Source: Sandaracinaceae bacterium
GTDB lineage: Bacteria; Myxococcota_A; Polyangia; Polyangiales; Sandaracinaceae
Length of the DNA: 64,000 nucleotides
Direction of reading: 5' to 3'
NCBI GenBank assembly: GCA_019637095.1
Contig: JAHBWG010000045.1
Location: forward strand, 1 to 64,000
Both the position numbers and the translations under genes were made by a program. Below, one piece after another: positions 16,364 through 24,886 of this stretch; position 1 is the first letter of the stretch, and each line of letters begins with the position of its first letter. Below the pieces are notes generated by a model. It was given only the letters and a program-made list of their open reading frames with translations, did not search any database and had not been told where the DNA came from.

Positions 16364-17287
16364 TCAGCGCGAGGCGCGCACCGCGCCGAGCTTCGCGCTC
16401 GCGATCACGCCGCGGATCCCGTGGATGAGTCCGTCCGCGCCCAGCTCGACCCACACCACGACGTGCCGCGCGTAGCGCCCCTCGCGCTCCGGGTAGGCGA
16501 CCACGAACGCGGGCAGCCCGTTGAGCTCGCGCTCCTCGACGGCGCGAGGCCAGGGCGAGAGCGCGGCGATCTCTCGGTACGTCCGCGCGATGTCCGCCGG
16601 CCCGCGCAGCGGGCGCACCGCCGCGACGAACTCGCCCCCCGCGTCGTGGAGGCTCGTCGCGTCGCTCGCGAGCAGGTGCGTGATGCCCTCGACGTCGCCG
16701 AGGCCCACGCGCAGCAGCAGCTCGCGCAGGAGGCGCGCGGTGCGGTCGCGCAGCTCCGGGGTGATCGCGACGCGGCGCTCGTCGTAGCTCGCGAGCTTGC
16801 CGCGCGCGCGGTGGAGCAAGACACGGACGTTGCCGGCGCTCGTGCCGAGCGCGTCCGCCGCCTCGGGCCCCGACAGCCCGACCACGTCGCACAGGACGAG
16901 CGCGGCGCGCTGCTTGGGCTCGAGCACCTCGAGCGCGAGCAGGAACGCGCTCGTCGCGCTCTCGACCAGGTCGTAGCGGGCCTCGGGCCCGGGCTCGAGC
17001 GCGACGACGCGCTCCGTGTCGATCGGCTCCGGGAGCCACGGCCCGAAGTAGCGCTCGCGCTTGCGGCGCCGCAGCGCGTCGATCGAGAGGTTCGTCGCGA
17101 CGCGGACGAGCCACGGGCGGAGCGAGCGCTCCGTGTCCGGCGGCGGATGCTCGAGCGCGCGCCGGAACGTCTCCTGCACGAGATCCTCCGCGTCGGCCGC
17201 GCTGCCGGTCAGCCGGTAGCAGAGCCCGAAGAGGGCGCGCCGGTGCGCGTCCATCTGCGCAGGAGCCAACGTGACGGTGCTCGCCAT
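16364..17287 (-). CDS. ECF sigma factor, ECF41/SigJ-like
   Basis: A 307-residue extracytoplasmic-function sigma factor. Region 2 is at about 15-75 (LFGLCYRLTGSAADAEDLVQ), region 4 at about 110-165 (LEPKQRAALVLCDVVGLS, AGNVRVLLHRARGKL), and a SnoaL-like C-terminal extension runs from about 175 to 307. The linker holds WLPEP (84-88), the hallmark of ECF41. In that family a DGGGK motif in the extension is the second hallmark; here it reads DAGGE (215-219). ECF41 factors have no anti-sigma factor and control themselves through the extension. Usual partners (carboxymuconolactone decarboxylase or oxidoreductases) are not adjacent; the closest oxidoreductase is at 18.2 kb. Start ATG 17287. Confidence 0.85.
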   Translation of the reverse strand: MASTVTLAPAQMDAHRRALFGLCYRLTGSAADAEDLVQETFRRALEHPPPDTERSLRPWLVRVATNLSIDALRRRKRERYFGPWLPEPIDTERVVALEPGPEARYDLVESATSAFLLALEVLEPKQRAALVLCDVVGLSGPEAADALGTSAGNVRVLLHRARGKLASYDERRVAITPELRDRTARLLRELLLRVGLGDVEGITHLLASDATSLHDAGGEFVAAVRPLRGPADIARTYREIAALSPWPRAVEERELNGLPAFVVAYPEREGRYARHVVVWVELGADGLIHGIRGVIASAKLGAVRASR

Positions 17288-17326
17288 GACAGGTCCACGA
17301 ACGAGAGGCGCGGGGCGTTACACGGG

Positions 17327-18040
17327 TCAGCGGGGCGGGGTCGGGGCGTCCCGCGGCGCCTCGATCCTCTGCAAGATCTCTTGCATCGGCCGGCCAGCGT
17401 AGCGAGCCCGCGCCTCCTCGGACGCGGCGAGGGAGCGCGAGCTCATGCGGTCGACGTAGAGCGTCCCGTCGAGGTGGTCGACCTCGTGCTGCAGGATGCG
17501 GGCGGGCCAGCCGCGCACGCGCCACGAGACCGGATCGCCGTGCTCGTCGAGGCCCTCGACCTCCACCTCGAGCGCGCGCTCGACCACCGCGACGTACCCG
17601 GGGACGCTGAGGCAGCCCTCGAAGAAGCGCGCGCGCTCCTCGCCGATGGGCGTGAGCACCGGGTTGACGATCACCCGCGGCCCGAACGTCACCCGCTCTC
17701 GCTCGGCGATCTCCTCGGCCGTGAGCTGCGCCATCCGCGCCGGCCCGTCCTCGAGCACGATCACGCGCCACGGCACGCCGATCTGCGGCGCCGCGAGGCC
17801 CACGCCGGGCGCCGCGCGCATCGTCTCGATCATCCGGGCGAAGAGCTCCTGCAGCTCCGGCGTCCCGATCCGCGCCGGGTCGAGCTCCTCGGCGCGCGCG
17901 CGCAGCACCGGATCTCCCGCGCGCACGATCGCGACGCCGGCCGGCGCCTCGGGCGCGGGCGCCGCGTGGAGCGGGGGCGCGCTGGCGCACGCGCCGCCGA
18001 GCAGGAGCGGGAGGGTGGTGAGCACGCGGGTCGAGGTCAT
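17327..18040 (-). CDS. def: Peptide deformylase with an export signal
   Basis: A 237-residue peptide deformylase, which removes the formyl group from nascent N-terminal methionine. All three motifs are intact: GVGLAAPQ (79-86), EGCLS (141-145, Cys metal ligand) and HEVDH (185-189). The odd part is the N-terminus: from the ATG at 18040 it reads as a signal peptide or lipobox (LTTLPLLLGGAC, Cys18), then a Pro/Ala linker before the catalytic domain. Ordinary deformylases are about 170-190 residues and cytosolic. Either this form works in the envelope or the start is further inside. No fmt gene is next to it. It is divergent from the FAD oxidoreductase. Confidence 0.85.
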   Translation of the reverse strand: MTSTRVLTTLPLLLGGACASAPPLHAAPAPEAPAGVAIVRAGDPVLRARAEELDPARIGTPELQELFARMIETMRAAPGVGLAAPQIGVPWRVIVLEDGPARMAQLTAEEIAERERVTFGPRVIVNPVLTPIGEERARFFEGCLSVPGYVAVVERALEVEVEGLDEHGDPVSWRVRGWPARILQHEVDHLDGTLYVDRMSSRSLAASEEARARYAGRPMQEILQRIEAPRDAPTPPR

Positions 18041-18155
18041 CGCGCGAGGATCGCCCGCGCGGCGCGCGCCGTCGACCGATCGTCGTCGTTTCGGCGAGGC
18101 GCCGTAACGTTCGCGGCGCCCCGGACGTGGGAAGCGTCGAAAGGAACGAGACGCC

Positions 18156-19430
18156 ATGACCCACATCGTCATCGGAGGCGGCGCGAGCGGCCTCGCCGCC
18201 GCGATCGAGCTCGCGCTCGCCGGTCGCTCCGTCACCGTGCTCGAGGCGAGCGCCGCGCTCGGCGGGCGCGCGCGCAGCCGCCACGAGGAGGGCTTCACGG
18301 TCAACCTGGGCCCGCACGCGCTCTACGCCGGCGCCGAGCAGGCGCTGGCGCGGCTCGGGGTGCGCGTGGCCGGCGGCATCCCGAAGGACGGCCTCACGAT
18401 GGAGCTCGGCGATCGGCTCGCGCCGCTCCCCTCGGACGCGCTCACGCTGCTCGGCAACGGCGGGCTCGGCTGGCGCGACAAGTGGCGCCTGGGCGCGATG
18501 CTCGGGCGCATCCCGCGGCTCGACCCGACCGCGCTCGACGGCCTCTCGGTCGCGGCGTGGCTCGACGCCCAAGGCTTCGAGGGGGTCGCGCGCGACGTCG
18601 CGCACGCCGTGGTCCGCGTCTCGAGCTACGTGAGCGCGCCCGAGCGCCTGAGCGCGGGCGCCGCGGTGCGGCAGATCCAAGGCGCGCTCGGCGGCGTGCG
18701 CTACCTCGACGGCGGGTGGCAGACGATCGTCGACGGGCTCGTCGCGCGGGCGGAGGCGCTCGGCGTGCGAACGCGCGTGCGCGCCACGGTCGAGCGGATC
18801 GAGGTCGAGGGCGGCCGCGCGCGCGCGGTGCACCTCACCGGCGGCGAGCGGCTCGCGTGCGACGCGCTCGTCCTCACGCTCTCTCCGAAGGCGAGCGCGC
18901 GCCTGCTCGGCGAGCACGCGAGCCCAACGCTGGTCGGCTTCGCCGCCGAGGCGAGCGCCGTGCGCGCCGCGTGCCTCGACGTCGCGCTGCGGCGCCTGCC
19001 GCGCCGGCACCCGTCGCTGATCCTCGGGACCGACGCGCCGATCTACGTCTCGATCCACTCCAACGTCGCGGCGCTCGCGCCCGAAGGCGGCGGGCTCATC
19101 CACGCCGCGCGCTACCTCGCGCCGGGCGAGCGCGTGACGGACGCGACGCGCGCGGGGCTCGAGGCGCGGCTCGACGCGTCGCAGCCGGGGTGGCGCGCCG
19201 AGGTCGTCGACGTGCGCTGGAGCGGCGCGGCGACGGTCGCTCACGCCTTCCCGGAGGCCGCGCGCGGCGGGCTCGCGGGGCGCCCCTCGGTCGCGAGCGC
19301 GGGGCCCGCCAACGTCGCGCTCGCCGGCGACTGGGTCGGCCCCGAGGGCATGCTGCTCGACGCGTGCCTCGCCTCCGCGCGGCAGGCCGCGGCGCGCGTC
19401 GCGTCGCCGCCCGCGCGCGCCGCCGCCTGA
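18156..19430 (+). CDS. FAD-dependent amine oxidase / phytoene-desaturase-like oxidoreductase
   Basis: A 424-residue flavoprotein. It opens with the dinucleotide-binding motif IVIGGGASGLAAAIELALAG and the acidic end VTVLEA, then the GGRARS loop typical of the amine-oxidase/phytoene-desaturase/protoporphyrinogen-oxidase group. The C-terminal FAD motif is VALAGDWVGPEGMLLDACLASARQ split over two turns. Substrate not predictable: carotenoid, porphyrin and polyunsaturated-lipid enzymes all share this fold, and no carotenoid or heme gene is adjacent. Start ATG 18156, with an AGGAACGAG-type ribosome binding site. It is convergent with a small lipoprotein gene. Confidence 0.8.
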   Translation: MTHIVIGGGASGLAAAIELALAGRSVTVLEASAALGGRARSRHEEGFTVNLGPHALYAGAEQALARLGVRVAGGIPKDGLTMELGDRLAPLPSDALTLLGNGGLGWRDKWRLGAMLGRIPRLDPTALDGLSVAAWLDAQGFEGVARDVAHAVVRVSSYVSAPERLSAGAAVRQIQGALGGVRYLDGGWQTIVDGLVARAEALGVRTRVRATVERIEVEGGRARAVHLTGGERLACDALVLTLSPKASARLLGEHASPTLVGFAAEASAVRAACLDVALRRLPRRHPSLILGTDAPIYVSIHSNVAALAPEGGGLIHAARYLAPGERVTDATRAGLEARLDASQPGWRAEVVDVRWSGAATVAHAFPEAARGGLAGRPSVASAGPANVALAGDWVGPEGMLLDACLASARQAAARVASPPARAAA

Positions 19431-19442
19431 GCGGCGAGCCGA

Positions 19443-19730
19443 TCAGATCCGGCAGACCAGCGTGGCGCGGTAGTCCGGGCCACGCGTGGCGGCGCCGAAG
19501 CGCTCCGTGCCCTCGAGCACCCGAGGCTCCTCGAGCGTGTAGCGCTCCGAGCCGCACAGGTCGCGCGCGGTCCGGTGGAAGCGCACCAGCGCCTCGTCGA
19601 CGTGGCGCGCGCCGGTCATCAGCGCGTAGCTGTTGGGACCCGTGACGAGGTGCTGCGCGCGTACTGCGCAACCAAAGCTGACGAAGACGAGCGAGCCGAC
19701 GACGAGCAGCGGGGCCAACCGTGAGCGCAT
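19443..19730 (-). CDS. Small exported Cys-containing protein / lipoprotein
   Basis: A 95-residue exported protein with one of the best ribosome binding sites in the window (AGGAGGT, spaced from the ATG at 19730). The N-terminal 20 residues are a signal ([17 protein letters not shown]) with a possible lipobox at Cys21. The mature part has two more Cys residues (DLCGSERY and the terminal LVCRI), which may pair in the periplasm. Not assigned to any family. It stands alone between the FAD enzyme and the thiolase. Confidence 0.65.
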   Translation of the reverse strand: MRSRLAPLLVVGSLVFVSFGCAVRAQHLVTGPNSYALMTGARHVDEALVRFHRTARDLCGSERYTLEEPRVLEGTERFGAATRGPDYRATLVCRI

Positions 19731-19857
19731 ACCGACCTCCTGGGCGGGAAGGTAGGTCCGCGCGTCTCGCGCTCGCCATCCGAAGACGCGGCGCGCGCCG
19801 AGGAAAGATCGGGCGCCGCGCCCCAAAGACGGGCCGCGGCGCGCCCTTCGGCTCGGG

Positions 19858-21105
19858 CTACACGCGCTCGATGATCGTCGCGATGCCCATCCCGCCGCCG
19901 ATGCACAGCGTGATCAGCGCGGTCGCGAGCCCGCGGCGCTCGAGCTCGTCGAGCGCGGTCGCGAGCAGGATCGCGCCGGTCGCCCCGAGCGGGTGACCGA
20001 GCGCGATCGCGCCGCCGTTGACGTTGACCTTCGCCGGGTCGAGGTCGAGGTCGCGCATCGTCTTGAGCGGGACGACCGCGAAGGCCTCGTTGATCTCCCA
20101 GAGGTCGATGTCCGACGCCTTCATGCCCGCGCGCTCGAGCGCGCGCGCGGACGCGGGGGTCGGCGCGGTCAGCATGATCACCGGCTCGGCGCCGGCCGTC
20201 GCCATCGCGCGGATCTTCGCCCGCGGCTTCTTGGCGAGCTTGGCCAGGCCGGCCTCGCTCGCCACGAGCACCGCGCAGGCGCCGTCCACGATCCCGCTCG
20301 CCGAGCCGGCGGTGTGGCGGTGCTCGATCGCGGCGACCTCGGGGTAGCGCAGGAGCGCGAGCTGATCGATCGTCTCACCGCTCGGGCCGAGCGCCATCGC
20401 GCCGAGCTTCACGAACGAGGGCGGGAGCTGGCCGAGCCCCTCGAGGGTGGTGTCCGGCCGCGCGTGCTCGTCGCGGTCGAGCACCACGGCGCCGCTCGCG
20501 TCCCTCACCGCGAACATCGACTTGGCGAACCGGTTCTCCTCGATCGCGACCGCCGCCTTCTGCTGGCTCTCGTACGAGAAGCGGTCGAGCTCCTCGCGCG
20601 AGAAGCCCCACTTGGTCGCGATGAGGTCCGCGCTGATGCCCTGCGGCACCTGCACGAGCTTCTTGCGCAGCTCGAGGTTGTGGCCGTCGATGCCCGCGTC
20701 GTCCGCGCCCATCGGCACGCGCGACATGCTCTCGACGCCGCCGCCGACGGTCACGTCCTGCTGGCCGCTCATCACGCCCATCGCCGCGAAGTTCACCGCC
20801 TGCAGGCCCGAGCCGCAGAAGCGGTTGAGCGAGACGCCCGTCACGTCGTCCGGCCAGCCGGCGGCGAGGATCGAGTTGCGCGCGATGCACGCCCCCTGCT
20901 CCTTGGCCTGCGTCACGGTGCCGAGCACCACGTCGTCGACGAGCGCAGGCGCGACGTCGGCCTTCTGCGCGAGCCGGTTCAGCGCGCGCGCCATCAGCTC
21001 CTGCGGGTGAAGCTCGCTCAGCGAGCCGCCCGGCTTGTCACCCTGCGCCCGCTTGCCGCGCCCGCGCGGCGTGCGGACCGCGTCCACGATGTATGCGTCG
21101 CCCAT
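19858..21105 (-). CDS. Acetyl-CoA acetyltransferase / 3-ketoacyl-CoA thiolase
   Basis: A 415-residue thiolase. It cleaves or forms 3-ketoacyl-CoA, either at the end of beta-oxidation or in acetoacetyl-CoA synthesis. Catalytic residues are visible: Cys97 in [10 protein letters not shown], the NEAFA motif, the His in [15 protein letters not shown], and the second Cys in CIGGGMG. The start is an ATG with AAGGAG eight bases upstream. It follows the acyl-CoA dehydrogenase gene by 12 bases on the same strand, so the two are an operon for fatty-acid or branched-chain acyl-CoA breakdown. Hydratase and hydroxyacyl-CoA dehydrogenase are not present here. Confidence 0.93.
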   Translation of the reverse strand: MGDAYIVDAVRTPRGRGKRAQGDKPGGSLSELHPQELMARALNRLAQKADVAPALVDDVVLGTVTQAKEQGACIARNSILAAGWPDDVTGVSLNRFCGSGLQAVNFAAMGVMSGQQDVTVGGGVESMSRVPMGADDAGIDGHNLELRKKLVQVPQGISADLIATKWGFSREELDRFSYESQQKAAVAIEENRFAKSMFAVRDASGAVVLDRDEHARPDTTLEGLGQLPPSFVKLGAMALGPSGETIDQLALLRYPEVAAIEHRHTAGSASGIVDGACAVLVASEAGLAKLAKKPRAKIRAMATAGAEPVIMLTAPTPASARALERAGMKASDIDLWEINEAFAVVPLKTMRDLDLDPAKVNVNGGAIALGHPLGATGAILLATALDELERRGLATALITLCIGGGMGIATIIERV

Positions 21106-21117
21106 CCTCGTTCTCCT

Positions 21118-22287
21118 TCACCAGCCCATGATCTTCGCGATCATGTACTTCATCACCTCGGAGGTGCCGCCCCCGATGCGGAAGAGGCGCTGGTCGCGCC
21201 ACGCGCGCGCGACCCACAGCTCCTCGAGGTAGCCCATGCCCCCGTGGAACTGGAGGCAGGTGTCCATGATCTCGCTCGTCACGTCGCCGACGAAGAGCTT
21301 GCACATCGCGATCTTCTTCACGGTCTCGAAGGAGATCTCGCTCTTCTTCACGTACCGCTCTTGGTTGAAGTCGGCGACCGCGTCGTAGCAGAGGGCGTGC
21401 GCGGCTTGCGCCTTCGTGTAGAGGTCCGCGAAGGTGTGCTTCCAGACCTCGCGCGTCATGATCGGCTTGCCGAACGCCTGCCGCTCGCGCCCGTAGGCGA
21501 CGGAGCGATCGAGCGCGCGGCGCGCGCCGGCGAGCGCGCTCGTCGAGCCGATCAGGCGCTCGGACTGGAAGTTCTGCATGAGGTAGTAGAAGCCCTTGTT
21601 CTCCTCGCCGAGGAGGTAGCGCTTCGGGATGCGGCAGCCGTCGAAGAAGAGCTCGGCGGTGTCCGAGGAGTGGTTGCCGATCTTCTCGAGCTTCTTCGAG
21701 ACGCCGAAGCCCTTCACGTCGGTCGGGAAGAGGAGGATCGAGATCCCGCCGTAGCCCGCGTCGGGCTTGGTCTTCGCGAGCAGCGTGACGAAGTCCGCGC
21801 GCGTGCCGTTGGTGATGTAGGTCTTGCTGCCGTCGATGACGTACTCGTCGCCCTCGAGCCGCGCGGTCGTGCGGATGCCGGCGACGTCCGAGCCCGCGCC
21901 CGGCTCGCTCACGCCGAGCGCGGCGATGCGGTCGCCCGCGAGCGCCGGGCGCAAGAACTCTTCCTTCTGCTCACGGGTGCCGAGCTCGTTGATGCACGGC
22001 GTCGCCATGTCGCTCTGGACGAGCAGCGCCATCGTCACGCCGGCGGCCTCGCAGCGCACGAGCTCCTCGCTCTTGACCACGCTGTACCAGTAGTCGCCGC
22101 CGCCGCCGCCGACCTCCTCGGGGTAGTGCGCGCCGGTGATCCCGAGCTCGCCCGCCTTCTTGAAGACCCAGTTGGGGAACGTGCGATCGCGCTCCCACTC
22201 CTCGACGTGAGGGGCGATCTCCTTCTCGGCGAAGGCGCGCACCTGCTTGCGGAACAGGTCGTGCTCTTCGGTGTAGGGCGTGGGCAT
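21118..22287 (-). CDS. Acyl-CoA dehydrogenase
   Basis: A 389-residue flavin enzyme that oxidises acyl-CoA to the trans-2-enoyl-CoA. Signatures are GVSEPGAGSDVAGIRTTARL (first family signature), the KTYITNGTRADFVTLLAKT strand and the C-terminal signature LQFHGGMGYLEELWVARAWRD, ending RIGGGTSEVMKYMIAKIMGW. The likely catalytic base is the Glu of GGMGYLEE. The ATG at 22287 is chosen because AGGAGG lies nine bases upstream, although the frame is open for 12 more codons. It is the first gene of the operon with the thiolase. A palindrome and a -10-like box just upstream suggest local control. Confidence 0.93.
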   Translation of the reverse strand: MPTPYTEEHDLFRKQVRAFAEKEIAPHVEEWERDRTFPNWVFKKAGELGITGAHYPEEVGGGGGDYWYSVVKSEELVRCEAAGVTMALLVQSDMATPCINELGTREQKEEFLRPALAGDRIAALGVSEPGAGSDVAGIRTTARLEGDEYVIDGSKTYITNGTRADFVTLLAKTKPDAGYGGISILLFPTDVKGFGVSKKLEKIGNHSSDTAELFFDGCRIPKRYLLGEENKGFYYLMQNFQSERLIGSTSALAGARRALDRSVAYGRERQAFGKPIMTREVWKHTFADLYTKAQAAHALCYDAVADFNQERYVKKSEISFETVKKIAMCKLFVGDVTSEIMDTCLQFHGGMGYLEELWVARAWRDQRLFRIGGGTSEVMKYMIAKIMGW

Positions 22288-22308
22288 CGCGGCGATCCTC
22301 CTGGTGAC

Positions 22309-22328
22309 TGAATCGCCATTCATCTATA
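22309..22328 (-). promoter_or_regulatory. Candidate promoter and operator of the acyl-CoA dehydrogenase operon
   Basis: Reading the minus strand, a TATAGA box (22328-22323) is followed directly by the inverted repeat TGAAT-GGCG-ATTCA (22322-22309), then by the ribosome binding site. Position over the transcription start suits a repressor. TGAAT/ATTCA half-sites are like those of the TetR-type FadR that controls fatty-acid breakdown in Bacillus. The link is inference; no regulator gene is adjacent. Confidence 0.4.
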
Positions 22329-22364
22329 GGGCCGCGCCCCGGAGCGCAACCGCGAAAACGCAAC

Positions 22365-22412
22365 GCGGCGAAAACGGACGGCGGCGAGAACGGACGGCGG
22401 CGAAGACGCAGC
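22365..22412. repeat. Three tandem 16-base repeats
   Basis: Three head-to-tail copies begin GCGGCGAAAACGGACG (22365), GCGGCGAGAACGGACG (22381) and GCGGCGAAGACGCAGC (22397). They lie between the PEGA gene and the acyl-CoA dehydrogenase operon, about 35-85 bases upstream of the -10-like box. The copies could be binding sites for an activator or a chance minisatellite. Confidence 0.6.
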
Positions 22413-22430
22413 TCGTCGGCGGGCGCACGC

Positions 22431-23693
22431 TCAGAAGCTGCCGGACACGGTGAGCGAGCCGGGGCCGACGGCGAGGTCGAGCGCGTCGGCGTCGCCGGCG
22501 ATGCCGAGCGCGAGCGAGCCGATCGCGAGCGCGCCGAGCCCCGCCGCGAGGCCGAGGGACGTCTCCGCGAGCGCCCGGTGCCCTGCCGCGGCGTCGGCGT
22601 CACCGCCCTCTCGATCGATCGCGTCGGCGGCCTCGACGGAGACGAGCCCCATCGTCGCTTCGAAGCCCGCGAGCGCGGCGAGCGCGAGGCCGGCGCCGAT
22701 CCCGATGGGCACGTCGCGCTCGCCGAGCGCGGTGTTCGCGAAGGTGGCGATGCCGAGCCCGAGGAGCGCGCCCGCGACGCCGGAGCGGCCTGGATCGAGC
22801 ACGGCGTCTTGCGCGCCGGTCGCGGACGGTGTGGTCATCCCCACCGCGATCGCGACGCCGGCGAGCAGCGGCGTGAGCAGGATGCGCGGGATCGTCAGGC
22901 GACCCCCGCCCTCGGGATCGAGCGCGGCCTGCAGCGCGAGGTGCAGGCCCGCCCCGAGCGCGAGGCCGAGCGACGCGCCGCTCGAGAGCGCGACCTCGGC
23001 CTCGACGCGCGGTCGATCGAGGCTCGCCGTCACGCCGAAGCCGAGCGCGCCGACGCCCACGAGCAGCGCGTTGCCGGTGAGCCAGCGCCGCGCGAGACGC
23101 GGGGACGACGGCGGCGCGACCCAGCGCGGCTCGTCGCCCTCGGCGCCGGGGCTCAGCGCGAAGCGCGCGGTGTGCTCGCCCCCGGCGGTGACGACGACGG
23201 AGCCGACGCGCGGCGTGTACCCCTCGAGGCGCGCCTCGATCCGGTGCACCCCCGGACGCAAGAGCAGCACGCGCCCACCCGGCTCGACCTCGGCGGGCTC
23301 CCCGTCGACGAGCACGCGCGCGCCGCCCGGCTGCACGTCGAGCCGCACGAGGCCGAGCTCGTCGCGCGCGAGCTGCATGCGCGCGAGGAGCCGCGCGCGC
23401 TCGGCCCTCGAAGCGACGCCGAGCGCACGCCGGAAGAAGCGGTGCGCCGCCGCCTGCTCGCCGCGCGCCGACGACGCCCGCCCCATCAGCTCCCAGGCCT
23501 CCACCGAGCGGCGCGGGTCGAACGCGCGCGCGAGCCGCGCGAGCTCGAACGCGCGGCCCGGCGCCCCCTCGGCCAGCGCCTCGCGCGCGCCGGCGAGCGC
23601 CTCGGCCGCCGCCGCCGGATCGGCGCCGGTGCTCGCGGCCGCCGGCGCCGCGCCCCACGCCCCGAGCACGATCGCGAATACCCACCGAAGCAT
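22431..23693 (-). CDS. PEGA-domain exported/membrane protein
   Basis: A 420-residue protein. The signal peptide is LRWVFAIVLGAWGAAPAAAS, from the ATG at 23693. Next comes a helical repeat region of about 90 residues that resembles TPR units (AFELARLARAFDPRRSVEAWELMGRA in two pieces), then a PEGA beta domain at about 120-186 with VRLDVQPGGARVLVDGEP and VHRIEARLEGYTP. The C-terminal half has many small-residue hydrophobic segments, probably six or more membrane helices. PEGA domains are common in surface-layer and exported proteins; the role is unknown. It is divergent from the E1 genes, 149 bases away. Confidence 0.72.
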   Translation of the reverse strand: MLRWVFAIVLGAWGAAPAAASTGADPAAAAEALAGAREALAEGAPGRAFELARLARAFDPRRSVEAWELMGRASSARGEQAAAHRFFRRALGVASRAERARLLARMQLARDELGLVRLDVQPGGARVLVDGEPAEVEPGGRVLLLRPGVHRIEARLEGYTPRVGSVVVTAGGEHTARFALSPGAEGDEPRWVAPPSSPRLARRWLTGNALLVGVGALGFGVTASLDRPRVEAEVALSSGASLGLALGAGLHLALQAALDPEGGGRLTIPRILLTPLLAGVAIAVGMTTPSATGAQDAVLDPGRSGVAGALLGLGIATFANTALGERDVPIGIGAGLALAALAGFEATMGLVSVEAADAIDREGGDADAAAGHRALAETSLGLAAGLGALAIGSLALGIAGDADALDLAVGPGSLTVSGSF

Positions 23694-23842
23694 GTCGGAA
23701 ACCGTGGCCCCGACCGCGCGCGCGCGCGCCTTACAAGAGGTCACATTCCGGCCGCGCGGCCTCCCGGATCGCCTCGCGGCTGACGCGCTGCGTCGTGAGC
23801 TTGCTGCCGTTGCGACCCCCAAAGGTGTGCTAGGGGTTCGAC

Positions 23843-24883
23843 GTGGCAGACATGAGCACTCCCGTATCGCCGTCGTGGCCGCCGCGTACCGCGGAGCGTC
23901 GCCTCGAGCGTGAGCGTCTCCTCCACCTCCACGAGCTGATGCTCGAGGGCCGCGTCCTCGAGGAGCGGCTCATCCGGATGCAGCGGCAGGGCGAGGGCTA
24001 CTTCTGGATCGGCGGTCCTGGCGAGGAGGCGTTCAACGCCTGCGTCGGGCTGCTGATGAAGCAGGGCCAGGGCCTCGACTACGACTACCTCCACGCGCAC
24101 TACCGCTCGAGCGCGACGCTGCTCGCGCTCGGCGCGCCTTCGATCGACGCGCTGCGCCAGATGCACAACGTCAAGACCGACCCGTACTCGCAGGGGCGCA
24201 ACTTCGTCGGTCACTTCTCGAAGCGCGAGTGGAACGTCGCTCCGATCACCTCGCCGATCGAGGTGCAGTTCTCGATCGCGATCGGCACTGCGCACGCGCA
24301 GCGCCGCCACGGCGGCGAGGGCATCACGATCGTGCAAGGCGGCGACGCGGGGACGGCCGAGGGCGACTTCGCGACGTGCCTCGTGTGGTCGAGCCGGCCG
24401 AACGCGGAGCTGCCGATCCTCATGATCGTGACGAACAACGAGTGGGGCATCTCGACGCACGCGAGCACGCAGCACGGCGAGAAGAACATCGCCGACCGCG
24501 GCAAGGCGTTCGGGATCCGCACCGCGATCTGCGACGGCAACGACGTCGAGTCCGCGTGGTTCGCGCTCGAGGAGGCGATGCGCTACGTGCGCAACGAGCG
24601 CCGGCCGTTCTTGCTCCAGGCCAACGTCTCGCGCCTCTACGGGCACAGCTCTTCGAGTGGCTCCAACTACGTGGAGAGCGAGACCGACTGCCTGAACGTC
24701 CTCGCCGACAAGCTCGCCGCGCGCGGCTTCCGCAGCCCCGACGAGACCAAGCGGCTGCGCGAGCAGATCGAGGCGAGCATGCGCGCGTGGTACGAGCAGG
24801 TGATCACCGAGCCCAAGCCGGACCCCGAGGACGCCTTCGACTTCGTCTTCGCCGACAAGAACCACGTGGGCGGGGAGGCCTGA
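23843..24883 (+). CDS. 2-oxoacid dehydrogenase E1 component, alpha subunit
   Basis: A 346-residue thiamine-diphosphate subunit of a pyruvate or branched-chain 2-oxoacid dehydrogenase complex. The ThDP-binding stretch is VQGGDAGTAEGDFATCLVWS and then LPILMIVTNNEWGIST; the family motif GDG is GDA here, as in many branched-chain forms. The phosphorylation-loop region SSSGSNYVESETD is present, and the substrate-access loop RNFVGHFSKREWNVAP is intact. GTG at 23843 has AGGGG six bases upstream; an ATG three codons on is possible. The beta subunit follows after three bases. E2 and E3 are not in the window. In Myxococcus the comparable genes make branched-chain acyl-CoA starters. Confidence 0.92.
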   Translation: MADMSTPVSPSWPPRTAERRLERERLLHLHELMLEGRVLEERLIRMQRQGEGYFWIGGPGEEAFNACVGLLMKQGQGLDYDYLHAHYRSSATLLALGAPSIDALRQMHNVKTDPYSQGRNFVGHFSKREWNVAPITSPIEVQFSIAIGTAHAQRRHGGEGITIVQGGDAGTAEGDFATCLVWSSRPNAELPILMIVTNNEWGISTHASTQHGEKNIADRGKAFGIRTAICDGNDVESAWFALEEAMRYVRNERRPFLLQANVSRLYGHSSSSGSNYVESETDCLNVLADKLAARGFRSPDETKRLREQIEASMRAWYEQVITEPKPDPEDAFDFVFADKNHVGGEA

Positions 24884-24886
24884 GCC

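Noticed and set aside
15425-18155. Long plus-strand open frame crossing the sigma factor and deformylase genes
   Set aside because: Arg-rich shadow of the minus-strand genes, with no motif or start signal.
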